Notes: generated from the sequence alone by a model not told the origin. Counted from the stretch's first letter, positions 38,615 to 47,350 are shown. The stretch is 64,000 nt of DNA from Pseudodesulfovibrio cashew (GCF_009762795.1 NZ_CP046400.1:2395501-2459500); one strand, 5' to 3'. A program made the numbers and translations.

Positions 38615-39472
38615 TCAGGCGTTCCATTCTTCGCCGGACAGCATGTCCGCGATGAAGCTGTGGAAGGTGTCGGCGGCTTCATTCTCCGTTTCCGCCTTGT
38701 GCAGTTCCATGGCCACGGGGGCGATGGACGGCAATCCCTCTTTGGCCGTCACCCGGCGGCAGCCTGGGGCCCGGCAGTTGCGAGTGACCGGGGCCACGGC
38801 CAGGCCCGCCTGTACTGCGGCCAGCACCCCGGCCATGCTCGGGCTGCCATACGCTATGCGGTACTCTATCCCTGCTGTTTCCAGGGCGGCCAATGCATTC
38901 CGGCGATACAGGCACCCAGCATGAAATAGAGCCAGGGGCAGGGGCCGTTTTTCAAGAGCTTCGCCCCGGTCGGCCACGGCCCAGGCCAGATCGAGCCGAT
39001 GGGTGTGTGCGTCGGAAGCAGGCTCTCCGGTGGCGAGCATGACATCAAGTTCCCGCCTGGCGAACCGTTCCCTTAGGGTGGGCGAGGCGTCACAGTAGAC
39101 CTCCACCTCAATCAGGGGATGGGACGAGGCAAACCGCTTCAGGATGGCCGGGAGATGCAGGCTCGCGTAATCCTCCGGGGCGCCGAAACGGACCACGCCT
39201 TTCACTCCGGGCGTACCGATGGCGGCCAGGGCCTCATCATGGAGCGCCAGCAAACGGCGGGCGAACCGATAGAGTATCTCTCCCTCGGCAGTTAATGTCA
39301 CGCCGCGCCCTTCCCTGACGAACAGCGTTTTTCCCAATTCGGTCTCTAGTCGTTTTATCTGCATGGACACAGCGGATTGCGTTCTGTGCACTGCGTCCCC
39401 GGCACGGGTGAAGCTGCCCGTGTCGGCGGCCGACACAAAGGTTCGCAGCACATCCGGCGCAAGTTGCGTCAT
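38615..39472 (-). CDS. LysR family transcriptional regulator
   Basis: A 285-residue LysR regulator: winged helix-turn-helix TFVSAADTGSFTRAGDAVH and the following AVSMQIKRLE, then an effector-binding domain. ATG 39472 is used; an upstream ATG at 39490 adds six residues. It is divergent from the CMD gene, and the gap holds an ATTCG-N5-CGAAT repeat fitting the LysR T-N11-A rule. It probably controls the neighbour and itself. Effector unknown. Confidence 0.9.
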   Translation of the reverse strand: MTQLAPDVLRTFVSAADTGSFTRAGDAVHRTQSAVSMQIKRLETELGKTLFVREGRGVTLTAEGEILYRFARRLLALHDEALAAIGTPGVKGVVRFGAPEDYASLHLPAILKRFASSHPLIEVEVYCDASPTLRERFARRELDVMLATGEPASDAHTHRLDLAWAVADRGEALEKRPLPLALFHAGCLYRRNALAALETAGIEYRIAYGSPSMAGVLAAVQAGLAVAPVTRNCRAPGCRRVTAKEGLPSIAPVAMELHKAETENEAADTFHSFIADMLSGEEWNA

Positions 39473-39512
39473 GGTTGTCTCATCAAACATACTTATGAAT
39501 TACATCAAGAGA

Positions 39513-39527
39513 ATTCGTTTGTCGAAT
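39513..39527. promoter_or_regulatory. LysR-type operator between the divergent pair
   Basis: ATTCGTTTGTCGAAT, a 15-base inverted repeat with the T-N11-A spacing of LysR boxes, 41 bases from the LysR start and 51 from the CMD start. Confidence 0.55.
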
Positions 39528-39577
39528 GAGTCAGCCAGGCGTTAGCAAAGGAAAAAACGCAACCAAAGGAGACAGCG

Positions 39578-39922
39578 ATGAAAGAAAGTCAGATTGCCCT
39601 CAAGGAAAGCATCGGCCGTCACTGGCAGGCCTACAAGGACGCCATGCCGGAGATAGCGGACGTGTATGATCCGTTACCGCAGGAAGTTTACAAGGACGGC
39701 GTGATCAGCGCCCGGCACAAGCGCCTCATGGCCCTTGTCGGCGGGTTGGTTCATGGCTGCCGAGGGTGCATCCTCTACCAGACGGAAAACGCGCTCGAAC
39801 TCGGGGCGAGCGTCGAGGAAATCTGCGAAGCCTGCGCTGTGGCCGTATCTCTCGGCGGAACCATGGCGTCGGCGGAAACCTCCCGCGTAATGGCATATCT
39901 TGAAGAAAAGGGAATTTTGTAG
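39578..39922 (+). CDS. Carboxymuconolactone decarboxylase/AhpD family protein
   Basis: A 114-residue CMD-family protein with the AhpD-type motif HGCRGCILYQTENAL (H59, C61, C64), a CxxC redox pair. Such small single-domain members act in peroxide or thiol metabolism or are of unknown role. AAAGGAGA precedes the start. It is divergent from the LysR gene and ends at a strong bidirectional-looking terminator. Confidence 0.85.
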   Translation: MKESQIALKESIGRHWQAYKDAMPEIADVYDPLPQEVYKDGVISARHKRLMALVGGLVHGCRGCILYQTENALELGASVEEICEACAVAVSLGGTMASAETSRVMAYLEEKGIL

Positions 39923-39924
39923 CT

Positions 39925-39956
39925 AAAAAAAGCCGGTCAGATGACCGGCTTTTTTA
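39925..39956 (+). terminator. Terminator after the CMD gene
   Basis: Perfect 14-bp stem (39926-39939 and 39942-39955) with A-run before and T-run after, so it could work in both directions. Confidence 0.9.
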
Positions 39957-39988
39957 CTCCTCTGTTGCCCACCTATCCCTCGGCAATC

Positions 39989-40133
39989 AATGGCAAGCCA
40001 TGCCTCCACTCGCTTCTGAGCGAAGCGAACCCAAAGAGTTTAGGAAGGGAGAGGGGATGGGGGTCTGGGGGAAGGGGAGAGGGGAACCCTTTGCAAAGGG
40101 TTCCCCTCTCCCCTTCCCCCAGCCGCCGGAGGC
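39989..40133. repeat. Dispersed palindromic element, copy 2
   Basis: A 145-base element in opposite orientation to the copy at 35864-36025. Its core, 40065-40122, is a perfect 58-base palindrome (29 bases each arm) centred on CCCTTTGCAAAGGG. The outer parts align with copy 1: AATGGCAAGCC on one end, AGAGTTTAGGAAGG and GGGATGGGGGTC before the core, GCCGCCGGAGGC at the other end. The two copies differ by a short indel. Confidence 0.88.
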
Positions 40134-40140
40134 CTTTTGC

Positions 40141-40638
40141 CTACGGCCAGACGCGGGGGATGGACATGACCACGATAACTGCGCCGATGGCGGTCTTGAG
40201 CGTGAAGCCCAGGGCCTTGCCCACGAACGCGCCCTTGGCGGCGAGCATGGCCTCGGGCCTGGAGCGGCCCGGGCTCTCGGCGATGAAGCAGCCGAGCCAT
40301 GCGCCGCCCAAGGCGCCGAGCAGGGCGCCCACGCCGAGGAAGAAGGGCGCGCCGAAGATGGCTCCGGCCACCGCGCCGATGATGCCGCCGATGTTGCCCC
40401 GTCTGGATGCGCCGTATTTACCGGCATAGCGGGCCTGGAGAATAAACTCCATGGCTTCGGCAATGCCCGCCACCACGCCCATGATGATGACGTAGTTCCA
40501 GGACATGGACTCGGGGTAGAGGTATCTCCACAGCGCGATCAGCCCCAGGGCCAGCCAGTTGGCGGGCATGGAGAAGAGCTGAAGCACCTGGGACAGGCAC
40601 AGCAGGAGGATGACCAGAACGGCCCAGACGTATTCCAT
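40141..40638 (-). CDS. DUF456 family membrane protein
   Basis: A 165-residue membrane protein with three to four helices and the DUF456 core GNIGGIIGAVAGAIFG followed by GVGALLGALGGAWLGCF, a Gly-zipper. No function is known for the family. It follows paaK on the minus strand by 12 bases, so is probably co-transcribed with it. The palindromic element lies directly past its stop. Confidence 0.85.
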   Translation of the reverse strand: MEYVWAVLVILLLCLSQVLQLFSMPANWLALGLIALWRYLYPESMSWNYVIIMGVVAGIAEAMEFILQARYAGKYGASRRGNIGGIIGAVAGAIFGAPFFLGVGALLGALGGAWLGCFIAESPGRSRPEAMLAAKGAFVGKALGFTLKTAIGAVIVVMSIPRVWP

Positions 40639-40650
40639 GTCGGTCTCCGG

Positions 40651-41937
40651 CTATTTCTTGCGGTTGTCGATCACGCGCACGGCCTTGCCCTCGCTCTTGG
40701 GGATGGAGTCGTGCTGGCAGAGTTCCACTCGGGGGGTGATCAGGATTTCGCTGCACAGGTTCTTGGCGATCTTTTTCTGCAACCCTTGCAGGGCGCGCAT
40801 GTCTTCCACGAAAAATTCGTCCTTGATCTCCACCTTGACCTTGAGCTGATCGGTGACGCCCTCGGTGATCAGTTCGATCAGGTAGTTCTGGCCCACTTCC
40901 GGCATGGACATGAGGCATTGCTCGATCTGCATGGGGTAGATGTTCACGCCCTTGAGGATCATCATGTCGTCGGCGCGGCCCGCGATGCGGTCTATGCGCC
41001 GGTGCGTGCGCCCACAGGCGCAGTCGCCCGGGACGAACCGGGTCAGGTCACGGGTGCGGTAGCGGATGAGGGGCATGCCGTCGCGCAGGAGGGTGGTCAT
41101 GACCAGTTCGCCGATCTCGCCCTCGGCCACGTGTTCCCCTGTGTCGGGGTTGATGATCTCCGCGATGTAGGCGTCCTCCCAGACGTGCATGCCTTTCTGC
41201 TCGATACACTCGAAGGCCACACCCGGGCCGTTCATCTCTGAGAGGCCGTAGGAGTTGTAGGCCTTGATGTGCATCATCTCCTCAACCTTTCGCCGGGTTT
41301 CCTCGGTGTGCGGCTCCGCGCCGATGAGCGCGATACGCCACGGCATATCCTTTACGTCGAATCCGGCCTCGTTCACCTTCTGCGCGAAGTAGAGGGCGAA
41401 GGAGGGGATGATGTGCAGGACCGTGACGCTGAAGTCGCGGATGAGCTTGATCTGGCGCTTGGTGTTGCCCGCTCCCGCCGGGACCGTGAGCATGCCCAGC
41501 CGCTCGCTGCCGTTGTGAATGCCCAGGCCGCCGGTGAACAGGCCATAGCCGGACATGTTCTGGAGCACGTCGGAACGACGGCAGCCGCAGCAGTACATGC
41601 TGCGCGCCATGAGGTCGGCCCAGGTGTCCAGGTCTTCCTGGGTGTAGAAGATCGCCGTGGGCGTGCCAGTGGTGCCGCTGGAGGCGTGCAGGCGAACGAA
41701 GTCGTCCAGGGGCCGGGTGAGCATGCCGTAGGGATACTGGCTGCGCAGGTCGTCCTTGGTGGTGAAGGGCAGTGAGGTTACGTCCGCCACGGATTTGAGG
41801 TCGTCGGTATTCACACCAGCCAGATGTTCCTTGTAGAACGGGGACTTTCTGGCTTTTTCAATGGTCAGCTTCAGGCGCTCGAGCTGGAGTTCCTCCAGGG
41901 CGGCGCGATTCATGGCTTCGACGGTATCGTAATACAT
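40651..41937 (-). CDS. paaK: Phenylacetate-CoA ligase family protein
   Basis: A 428-residue AMP-forming acyl-CoA ligase of the PaaK type: SSGTTGTPTAIFYTQ (P-loop), YNSYGLSEMNGPG, YRTRDLTRF and the C-terminal KSEGKAVRVIDN Lys. Substrates are aryl acids such as phenylacetate; in sulfate reducers and other anaerobes members also activate other aromatic acids, so the specific substrate is not certain. No other paa genes are nearby. A DUF456 gene follows. Confidence 0.87.
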   Translation of the reverse strand: MYYDTVEAMNRAALEELQLERLKLTIEKARKSPFYKEHLAGVNTDDLKSVADVTSLPFTTKDDLRSQYPYGMLTRPLDDFVRLHASSGTTGTPTAIFYTQEDLDTWADLMARSMYCCGCRRSDVLQNMSGYGLFTGGLGIHNGSERLGMLTVPAGAGNTKRQIKLIRDFSVTVLHIIPSFALYFAQKVNEAGFDVKDMPWRIALIGAEPHTEETRRKVEEMMHIKAYNSYGLSEMNGPGVAFECIEQKGMHVWEDAYIAEIINPDTGEHVAEGEIGELVMTTLLRDGMPLIRYRTRDLTRFVPGDCACGRTHRRIDRIAGRADDMMILKGVNIYPMQIEQCLMSMPEVGQNYLIELITEGVTDQLKVKVEIKDEFFVEDMRALQGLQKKIAKNLCSEILITPRVELCQHDSIPKSEGKAVRVIDNRKK

Positions 41938-42176
41938 GGCGGCTCGGGGCTAAAGGTTACAATGTGGTGCAGCAGCCCGTTTACTTCTTTATTCGGGAAA
42001 ATTCAAACCCTAGTGACTCTTTTTTGCACAGGGGGAAGAGGGCGGCATTGAGCGCGTGGGTTGGAAATCAGAGGCTGTGGACGCCTTACGGCGGCGATTG
42101 TCAGGTGAGTGTCGTCTCCGGCGGCCAAAGAGCTATGACCCTTTGGAAGTCCCATCGCGCCTTCGGCGGGAGGGGA

Positions 42177-43616
42177 TCAGACTCCTTCGGGGAGTTCGGA
42201 GGGATAGGGAGTGACATCCATGTTCTCGAACAGGGTGTACTCCTTCTTGAAGAAGAGTTCGCACTTGCCCACCGGGCCGTTACGCTGTTTGGCGATGATG
42301 ATCTCGGCGTGGTTCTTGAGCGGGTTGTCCTCGGCCTTGTTGTAGGCCGCATCACGATAGAGAAAGATAATGATATCCGCGTCCTGCTCGATGGCGCCGG
42401 ACTCGCGGAGGTCGGACATCATGGGGCGTTTGTCCGTACGTTCCTCAACCTTGCGGTTGAGCTGAGACAGGGCGATGACCGGGACGTTGAGCTCCTTGGC
42501 CAGGGCTTTGAGGGATCGGGATATTTCGGAGATTTCCTGTTCGCGGGAATCGGTCCTTCCCGATGCTCGCATGAGCTGGAGGTAGTCGATGATGATCAGC
42601 CCAAGGTTGTGCTCGGCCTTGAGGCGGCGGCAGCGGGCCTGGAGTTCCAGGGTGGAAAGGGCCGGAGTGTCGTCGATGAAGAGCGGGGCCTGTGACAGGA
42701 CATCGCCCGCTTCGTAGAGCTTCTGCCAGTCCTGGTCCTCGAGGTAGCCGGTTCGCAGGTTCTGGAGCCCGACCTTGGCCTGGACGGCCAGCAGACGGGT
42801 CATGAGCTGCTCCATGGACATTTCGAGCGAGAAAATTACGGTGGGTGTGTCGGACCGGGCCGCCGCGCGCAGGGCCACGTTCAGGGCGAAGGCGGTCTTA
42901 CCCATGGAGGGGCGGCCGGCCATGATGATCAGGTCCGAGTTCTGGAGTCCGGCGGTCATGCCATCGAAGTCGTGGTAGTGGGTGGCGATGCCGGTGATGG
43001 CCGACTTGTTCTCGTATTTCTTGGTCAGGTCTTCGAAGACCCGATCCAGGAGTCGCTTGGAATCGAGCTGGTTGGCCGTGCCCTGGGACTGGGCGATGTT
43101 GAAGATTTCCTTCTCGGACTGGCCGAGCAGCTCATCCACGTCGCTGGCTTCGTAGCAGTTGGTGATGATGTTGGACGAGGCGTCGATGAGCTTTCGGAGA
43201 ATGGACTTATCAGCCACGATCTTGGCGTGGTGCCGGGCGTTGGCCGAACTGACCACAGAGTCCGCGAGTTCGAAAAGATAGACCGGCCCACCGATGGTCT
43301 CCAGGGTTCCGGTGGACTCCAGGTAGTCCTTGACCGTGACCAGGTCGATGGGCTTCTGCTTGTTGTAGAGATCGATGAAGGCCTGGAAGATGGTCCGGTG
43401 CGCGGGAGAATAGAAATCGTCTGCATCGACGATGTCCACCAGTTCATGGAACATGGTGTTGGACTGGAACACGCCGCCGAGGACGGCCTGTTCGGCTTCC
43501 AGATTCTGGGGGGGGAGTTTGCGTAAGAGATCGGAAGAGGCCCTTTCCAGGGCCTCTTCCGGATTGGTGTCAAATCGGCCTGATCTAGGCCTCGGCGGTT
43601 TCGGATTCTGCGGCAT
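42177..43616 (-). CDS. dnaB: Replicative DNA helicase
   Basis: Hexameric helicase that unwinds DNA at the replication fork. 479 residues: N-terminal domain (LPPQNLEAEQAVLGGVFQ), linker, and RecA-like domain with Walker A AGRPSMGKTAFA and Walker B LGLIIIDYLQLM. No intein is present. The start at 43616 overlaps the 3' end of rplI by 32 bases; no later start is obvious. It closes the rpsF-rpsR-rplI-dnaB operon, a common arrangement. Confidence 0.95.
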   Translation of the reverse strand: MPQNPKPPRPRSGRFDTNPEEALERASSDLLRKLPPQNLEAEQAVLGGVFQSNTMFHELVDIVDADDFYSPAHRTIFQAFIDLYNKQKPIDLVTVKDYLESTGTLETIGGPVYLFELADSVVSSANARHHAKIVADKSILRKLIDASSNIITNCYEASDVDELLGQSEKEIFNIAQSQGTANQLDSKRLLDRVFEDLTKKYENKSAITGIATHYHDFDGMTAGLQNSDLIIMAGRPSMGKTAFALNVALRAAARSDTPTVIFSLEMSMEQLMTRLLAVQAKVGLQNLRTGYLEDQDWQKLYEAGDVLSQAPLFIDDTPALSTLELQARCRRLKAEHNLGLIIIDYLQLMRASGRTDSREQEISEISRSLKALAKELNVPVIALSQLNRKVEERTDKRPMMSDLRESGAIEQDADIIIFLYRDAAYNKAEDNPLKNHAEIIIAKQRNGPVGKCELFFKKEYTLFENMDVTPYPSELPEGV

Positions 43617-44133
43617 CGGTCTCTACGGATTCCGTGGCAGCTTCTTCCGCGACAGCCTCTTCTTCGACGATTTCTTCCTCGATGGGGCCGCCGTGGCGGA
43701 CAACGGCGAGCTTCAGTTCGCCGCGCACATCCGGGTGCAGCTTGATTTCGATTTCGAACTCGCCCAGGGAGCGGATAGGCTCGGCCAGGAGGATCTTGCG
43801 GCGGTCGATGTCGATGCCGGCGGCTTCCATGGCGTCACCGATGTTGGCGGTGGTGACGGAGCCGTACAGCTTGTCGCCTTCGCCGACGCGGACTTCGATC
43901 TCCACCGGAGTGGCGGCGATCTTGGCGGCCATGCCTTCGGCCTGGGCGCGCAGGGAATCGGCCTGCTCCTGGAGCTTGCGGCGCTCCAGCTCGAAAGCCT
44001 TGAGGTTTGCATTGGTGGCGGGCTTGGCAAGTCCCTGGGGGATCAGGTAGTTGCGGCCAAAGCCGGGCTTGACGGTAACGATGTCTCCGAGTCGACCCAG
44101 AGCGTCGACATCAGCGCGAAGGATAAGTTTCAT
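43585..44133 (-). CDS. rplI: Ribosomal protein L9 with acidic C-terminal tail
   Basis: Binds 23S rRNA at the base of the L1 stalk. The N-domain MKLILRADVDALGRLGDIV and GFGRNYLIPQGLA and the C-domain match L9. At 182 residues it is about 30 longer than usual; residues ~150-182 are a Glu/Ala-rich acidic tail (EEEIVEEEAVAEEAATE). The tail overlaps the dnaB start in another frame. It is 14 bases after rpsR. Confidence 0.95.
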   Translation of the reverse strand: MKLILRADVDALGRLGDIVTVKPGFGRNYLIPQGLAKPATNANLKAFELERRKLQEQADSLRAQAEGMAAKIAATPVEIEVRVGEGDKLYGSVTTANIGDAMEAAGIDIDRRKILLAEPIRSLGEFEIEIKLHPDVRGELKLAVVRHGGPIEEEIVEEEAVAEEAATESVETDAAESETAEA

Positions 44134-44147
44134 TTGGTCATCCTCCC

Positions 44148-44411
44148 TTAGATGGAGCTACGCTTTTTCACATCAGTGCTGTGAACGGTGGTGTAGAACA
44201 GGAGGGCCATCTGACGGGCGCGCTTGATTTCGTTGGTCAGGCGGCGCTGGTGCTTTGCACAGGTGCCGGTGATGCGGCGGGCAATGATCTTGCCGCGCTC
44301 GGTGACGAAATCACGAAGGATATCGGGGCGCTTGTAATCCAGGGGGAGTTCCTTGTCCGCGCAGAAGCGGCAGAACTTCTTCCGAGGGGTGAATTTTTTG
44401 CGAAATGCCAT
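44148..44411 (-). CDS. rpsR: Ribosomal protein S18
   Basis: 87 residues, with the family sequence [18 protein letters not shown] and [18 protein letters not shown]. Binds S6 and 16S rRNA on the platform of the 30S subunit. An N-terminal CRFCADK pair of Cys may hold zinc (C+ type, inference). Between rpsF and rplI. Confidence 0.96.
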   Translation of the reverse strand: MAFRKKFTPRKKFCRFCADKELPLDYKRPDILRDFVTERGKIIARRITGTCAKHQRRLTNEIKRARQMALLFYTTVHSTDVKKRSSI

Positions 44412-44422
44412 GGTTGGACCTC

Positions 44423-44719
44423 CTAGGCAGCCAGTTTGACGGTCATGAACTTGAAGATGCCGTCGGTGATGCGGATGTTGCGTTCCAGTTCGGCCACCAG
44501 CGCACCGGGGGCTTCGAAGACCAGGCGAACGTAGTAGCCGCGGGTCTGCTTCTGGACGGGGTAGGCCAGCTGGCGCATGCCCCAGTCGTCGGTCTCAACC
44601 ATTTTGCCGCCTTCCCGGTCCACGATGGCGGTGAGGGTGCCCAGGATTTCTTTCCTGTTTTCCTCAGCCAACTCGGGAGACAGGAGGACGAGCGTCTCGT
44701 AATTGTTAGCCATTTTCAT
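44423..44719 (-). CDS. rpsF: Ribosomal protein S6
   Basis: 98 residues, [18 protein letters not shown] start and [17 protein letters not shown]. Partner of S18 in the 30S platform. First gene of the rpsF-rpsR-rplI-dnaB operon, with AAGGAG upstream on the minus strand and a strong promoter 57 bases before the start. Confidence 0.96.
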   Translation of the reverse strand: MKMANNYETLVLLSPELAEENRKEILGTLTAIVDREGGKMVETDDWGMRQLAYPVQKQTRGYYVRLVFEAPGALVAELERNIRITDGIFKFMTVKLAA

Positions 44720-44738
44720 AACTCCTTTTGGTCGTTGG

Positions 44739-44769
44739 CCCTCTCCAACAACGGAGAGAGCAAGGCAAG
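44739..44769 (-). promoter_or_regulatory. Hairpin in the rpsF leader
   Basis: CTCTCC/GGAGAG stem (44741-44746 and 44753-44758), six-base loop, in the short leader between the promoter and rpsF. S6-S18 complexes repress this operon through a leader hairpin in many bacteria; whether this is that motif cannot be decided by eye. Confidence 0.35.
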
Positions 44770-44775
44770 AGGGGT

Positions 44776-44804
44776 TTCATAGATTGAAACGGTGCGCCTG
44801 TCAA
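44776..44804 (-). promoter_or_regulatory. Sigma-70 promoter of the rpsF operon
   Basis: Minus strand TTGACA (44799-44804), exactly 17-base spacer, TATGAA (44776-44781). The -35 is a perfect consensus and the -10 matches four of six bases. It lies close upstream of rpsF. Confidence 0.75.
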
Positions 44805-44888
44805 GCCGGGCACCCCCCTCCCGTACCGCTACTTCTTTTCATCATCTTTTTCCGGCGGCGTCCAGCCGCATTGGTCCTTTCCGGGACC

Positions 44889-44978
44889 TCATCCCCCGCC
44901 GCCGAACTTGCCCCTGATCATTCGACTGACCAGGAAGGCAACGAGGAACAATCCGATAAGCTGCAACCATTCGTGCAT
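44889..44978 (-). CDS. 29-residue single-span membrane peptide
   Basis: A very short open frame: MHEWLQLIGLFLVAFLVSRM followed by IRGKFGGGG. It has one transmembrane helix, a basic exit and a Gly tail. AGAGG lies seven bases before the ATG on the minus strand. It sits between purC and the rpsF promoter, same direction. Supported by the start signal and a clean hydrophobic helix, but the length is so small that chance is possible. Function unknown. Confidence 0.5.
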   Translation of the reverse strand: MHEWLQLIGLFLVAFLVSRMIRGKFGGGG

Positions 44979-45093
44979 TTGTTACCTCTTGGGATGTTGC
45001 TGACTGCCTGCTCCGGTGTTTGAGCCTTTTGCCCTTGAGTCCCTGCGAAGTTCCCTTGGTTTGTAAAGGGCGAGGGGAGGGGCGAGGCGACAC

Positions 45094-45987
45094 CTACACC
45101 TGGAGTTCGCTGCCGGTAAGCAGCTTGTAGGCTTCCATGTATTTGGCGCGGGTCTGGGCCGCGATTTCTTCCGGGATATGGGGAGCCGGGGGCTGCTTGT
45201 TGAAGCCGATTTCGATGAGCCAGTCGCGGAAGTACTGCTTGTCGAAGCTGGGCTGGGACTGCCCCGGCTTGTAGCCGTCCATGGGCCAGAACCGGGAGGA
45301 GTCCGGCGTGAGCACCTCGTCGATGAGGATAAGCTCACCGTCGAGCATCCCGAATTCGAACTTGGTGTCCGCGATAAGGATGCCGCGCTCCTTGGCGTAG
45401 TCGCGGGCGCGGCTGTAAATGTCCAGGGCAAGCTTTTCGACCTTGCGCATCATGTCCTCGCCGATGAGTTCGGCGGCACGTTCCAGGGTGATATTTTCAT
45501 CATGATCACCCAGATCGGCCTTGGTGGAGGGCGTGAAGAGCGGGGTCTCCAGCATATCGGATTCCTTGAGGTTGGCAGGCAGCTTGTGACCGCAAACCTC
45601 GCCGGTCTTCTGGTAGTCGCTCCAGCCGGAGCCGGTGATGAAGCCGCGCACGATGCACTCGATGGGCAGGGGGGCGGCCTTCTTGACCAGCACGGAACGG
45701 TCCTGAAGATCCGCCTTGTATTTGTGCAGCGGTTCCGGGTAGTCGTCCACGTTGGTGGCGATGATGTGGTTCGGGGTCAGGTCCTGCATCATATCCATCC
45801 AGAACAGGGTGATCTGGTTGAGGACCTTGCCCTTGTCTTCGATGGGATCGGGCATGACCACGTCAAAGGCGGAAATGCGGTCCGTGGTGACCAGGAGCAG
45901 CTTGTCGTCGCCGATGGCGTAGATGTCGCGGACCTTGCCCTTGGAGATGAGGGGATACTCGGTGATGTTGGTTTCCAGAACGGCCAT
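45094..45987 (-). CDS. purC: SAICAR synthase
   Basis: Joins CAIR and aspartate in purine synthesis. 297 residues, with KGKVRDIYAIGDDKLLLVTTD and the SAICAR signatures LPIECIVRGFITGSGW and LILIDEVLTPDSSRFW. ATG 45987 has AGGAG upstream; longer frame to 46137 is rejected. It lies 55 bases after hisD. PurF and IMP cyclohydrolase for the same pathway lie elsewhere in the window. Confidence 0.95.
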   Translation of the reverse strand: MAVLETNITEYPLISKGKVRDIYAIGDDKLLLVTTDRISAFDVVMPDPIEDKGKVLNQITLFWMDMMQDLTPNHIIATNVDDYPEPLHKYKADLQDRSVLVKKAAPLPIECIVRGFITGSGWSDYQKTGEVCGHKLPANLKESDMLETPLFTPSTKADLGDHDENITLERAAELIGEDMMRKVEKLALDIYSRARDYAKERGILIADTKFEFGMLDGELILIDEVLTPDSSRFWPMDGYKPGQSQPSFDKQYFRDWLIEIGFNKQPPAPHIPEEIAAQTRAKYMEAYKLLTGSELQV

Positions 45988-46042
45988 TGTCTCTCTCCTA
46001 TAGGTAATGCAATGTGCTGGCGTTGGTTGTCGAACGTGATTT

Positions 46043-47350
46043 CTACCGCTGCTTGCGGAACTCCACGCTGCGGGCGTGGGCTTCGAGGCCTTCCAGTCGG
46101 GCCAGTCTGGCGATCTTGTCGCCGTGCTCGGTGACATAGCTGGGGCTTGCAGCGATCACACTGGATTTCTTGCAGAAGTTCTGCACTGACAGGGCGGACG
46201 AGAAGCGCACCGTGCGCAGGGTCGGCAGTACGTGGTTGGGACCGGCGAAGTAATCGCCCACGGGCTCGGGGGAGTTGTGCCCCATGAAGATGGCGCCTGC
46301 GTGGCGGATGGAGCCGAGCAGGGCCCACGGGTCGCTCACGGCCAACTCCAAGTGCTCGGCGGCAAGCAGGTTTACCAGCTCTGTGCCTGTTTCAAGGTCC
46401 GGCACGGTGATGATGGCCCCCCATCCGTTCAGGGAGTCACCCGCAATGGCGCAACGGGGCAGGGCATCGCACTGGGTCTTCAGCTCGGCCTTGACCTTGG
46501 CGGCCAACTCGGCGTCGGGCGTAACCAGGATGGAAGCGGCCAGTGGATCGTGTTCAGCCTGGGAGAGCATGTCCGCAGCCATCCAGGCCGGATTGGCGGA
46601 CTCGTCGGCCAGGATGACGATTTCGCTGGGGCCGGCCACCATGTCGATGCCGACCTGCCCGATGAGCTGGGACTTGGCTGTGGCTACAAAGATGTTGCCC
46701 GGTCCGGCGAGTACATCGCAGGGAGCAATGAGCTCGGTGCCGAAAGCCAGTGCGCCTATAGCCCAAGCGGAGCCGGTCAGAAAGATTTCGTCCAAGCCAA
46801 GAAGGGCGGCTGTCGCTAATATGTAGGGATTCAGGGTGCCGTCTTTGCGGGGGGGCGAAGTCACGGCGATGGACTCCACGCCCGCAACCTGCGCCGGAAT
46901 GGCGTTCATGATCAGGCTGGAGATGAGCGGAGTTTCACCGCCCTGGCCACCGGGTACGTAGAGGCCGACGCGGTCCACGGGACGAACCATTTGTCCGAGG
47001 ATTGTGCCGTCCTCAGCCGTGGTCCACCAGGAGTTTTCCTTTTGTTTTTCATGGAAATCACGAACTCGTGCGATGGCTTCCTCGAGGATGGCCACATCGC
47101 TTTCCGGGATTTCTTTCAGCGCAGCCTCGATGGCTTCCTTGGGCACACGGAGCTTGTCCGCCGTGAAGCCGGGGCAGTCGAAGCGGGCCGTGTATTCGGC
47201 CAGGGCCTCGTCACCGCGTTGCTTTACCGCTTCCAGGATTTCTCTGACGGTGCCGTCAACGTTGGTGTCCGGGTCTTTGCGTTGGTCCAGCCACTGGGTG
47301 ATGGCGGGCCAGTCGTTGCTATCGGTATATGTCAATTCTCTACAGGGCAT
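46043..47350 (-). CDS. hisD: Histidinol dehydrogenase
   Basis: Last two oxidation steps of histidine synthesis. 435 residues with GPSEIVILADESANP and the AEHDPLAASILV zinc/NAD signature, plus HAGAIFMGHNSPEPVGDYFAGPNH split as HAGAIFMGHNSP and PVGDYFAGPNH. Length is normal. No other his genes are near. purC follows 55 bases downstream on the same strand. Confidence 0.96.
   Translation of the reverse strand: MPCRELTYTDSNDWPAITQWLDQRKDPDTNVDGTVREILEAVKQRGDEALAEYTARFDCPGFTADKLRVPKEAIEAALKEIPESDVAILEEAIARVRDFHEKQKENSWWTTAEDGTILGQMVRPVDRVGLYVPGGQGGETPLISSLIMNAIPAQVAGVESIAVTSPPRKDGTLNPYILATAALLGLDEIFLTGSAWAIGALAFGTELIAPCDVLAGPGNIFVATAKSQLIGQVGIDMVAGPSEIVILADESANPAWMAADMLSQAEHDPLAASILVTPDAELAAKVKAELKTQCDALPRCAIAGDSLNGWGAIITVPDLETGTELVNLLAAEHLELAVSDPWALLGSIRHAGAIFMGHNSPEPVGDYFAGPNHVLPTLRTVRFSSALSVQNFCKKSSVIAASPSYVTEHGDKIARLARLEGLEAHARSVEFRKQR

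Noticed and set aside
35864-40133. Palindromic copies as a CRISPR array or IS ends
   Set aside because: Only two copies, 4 kb apart and inverted, with normal genes between and no transposase or cas gene.
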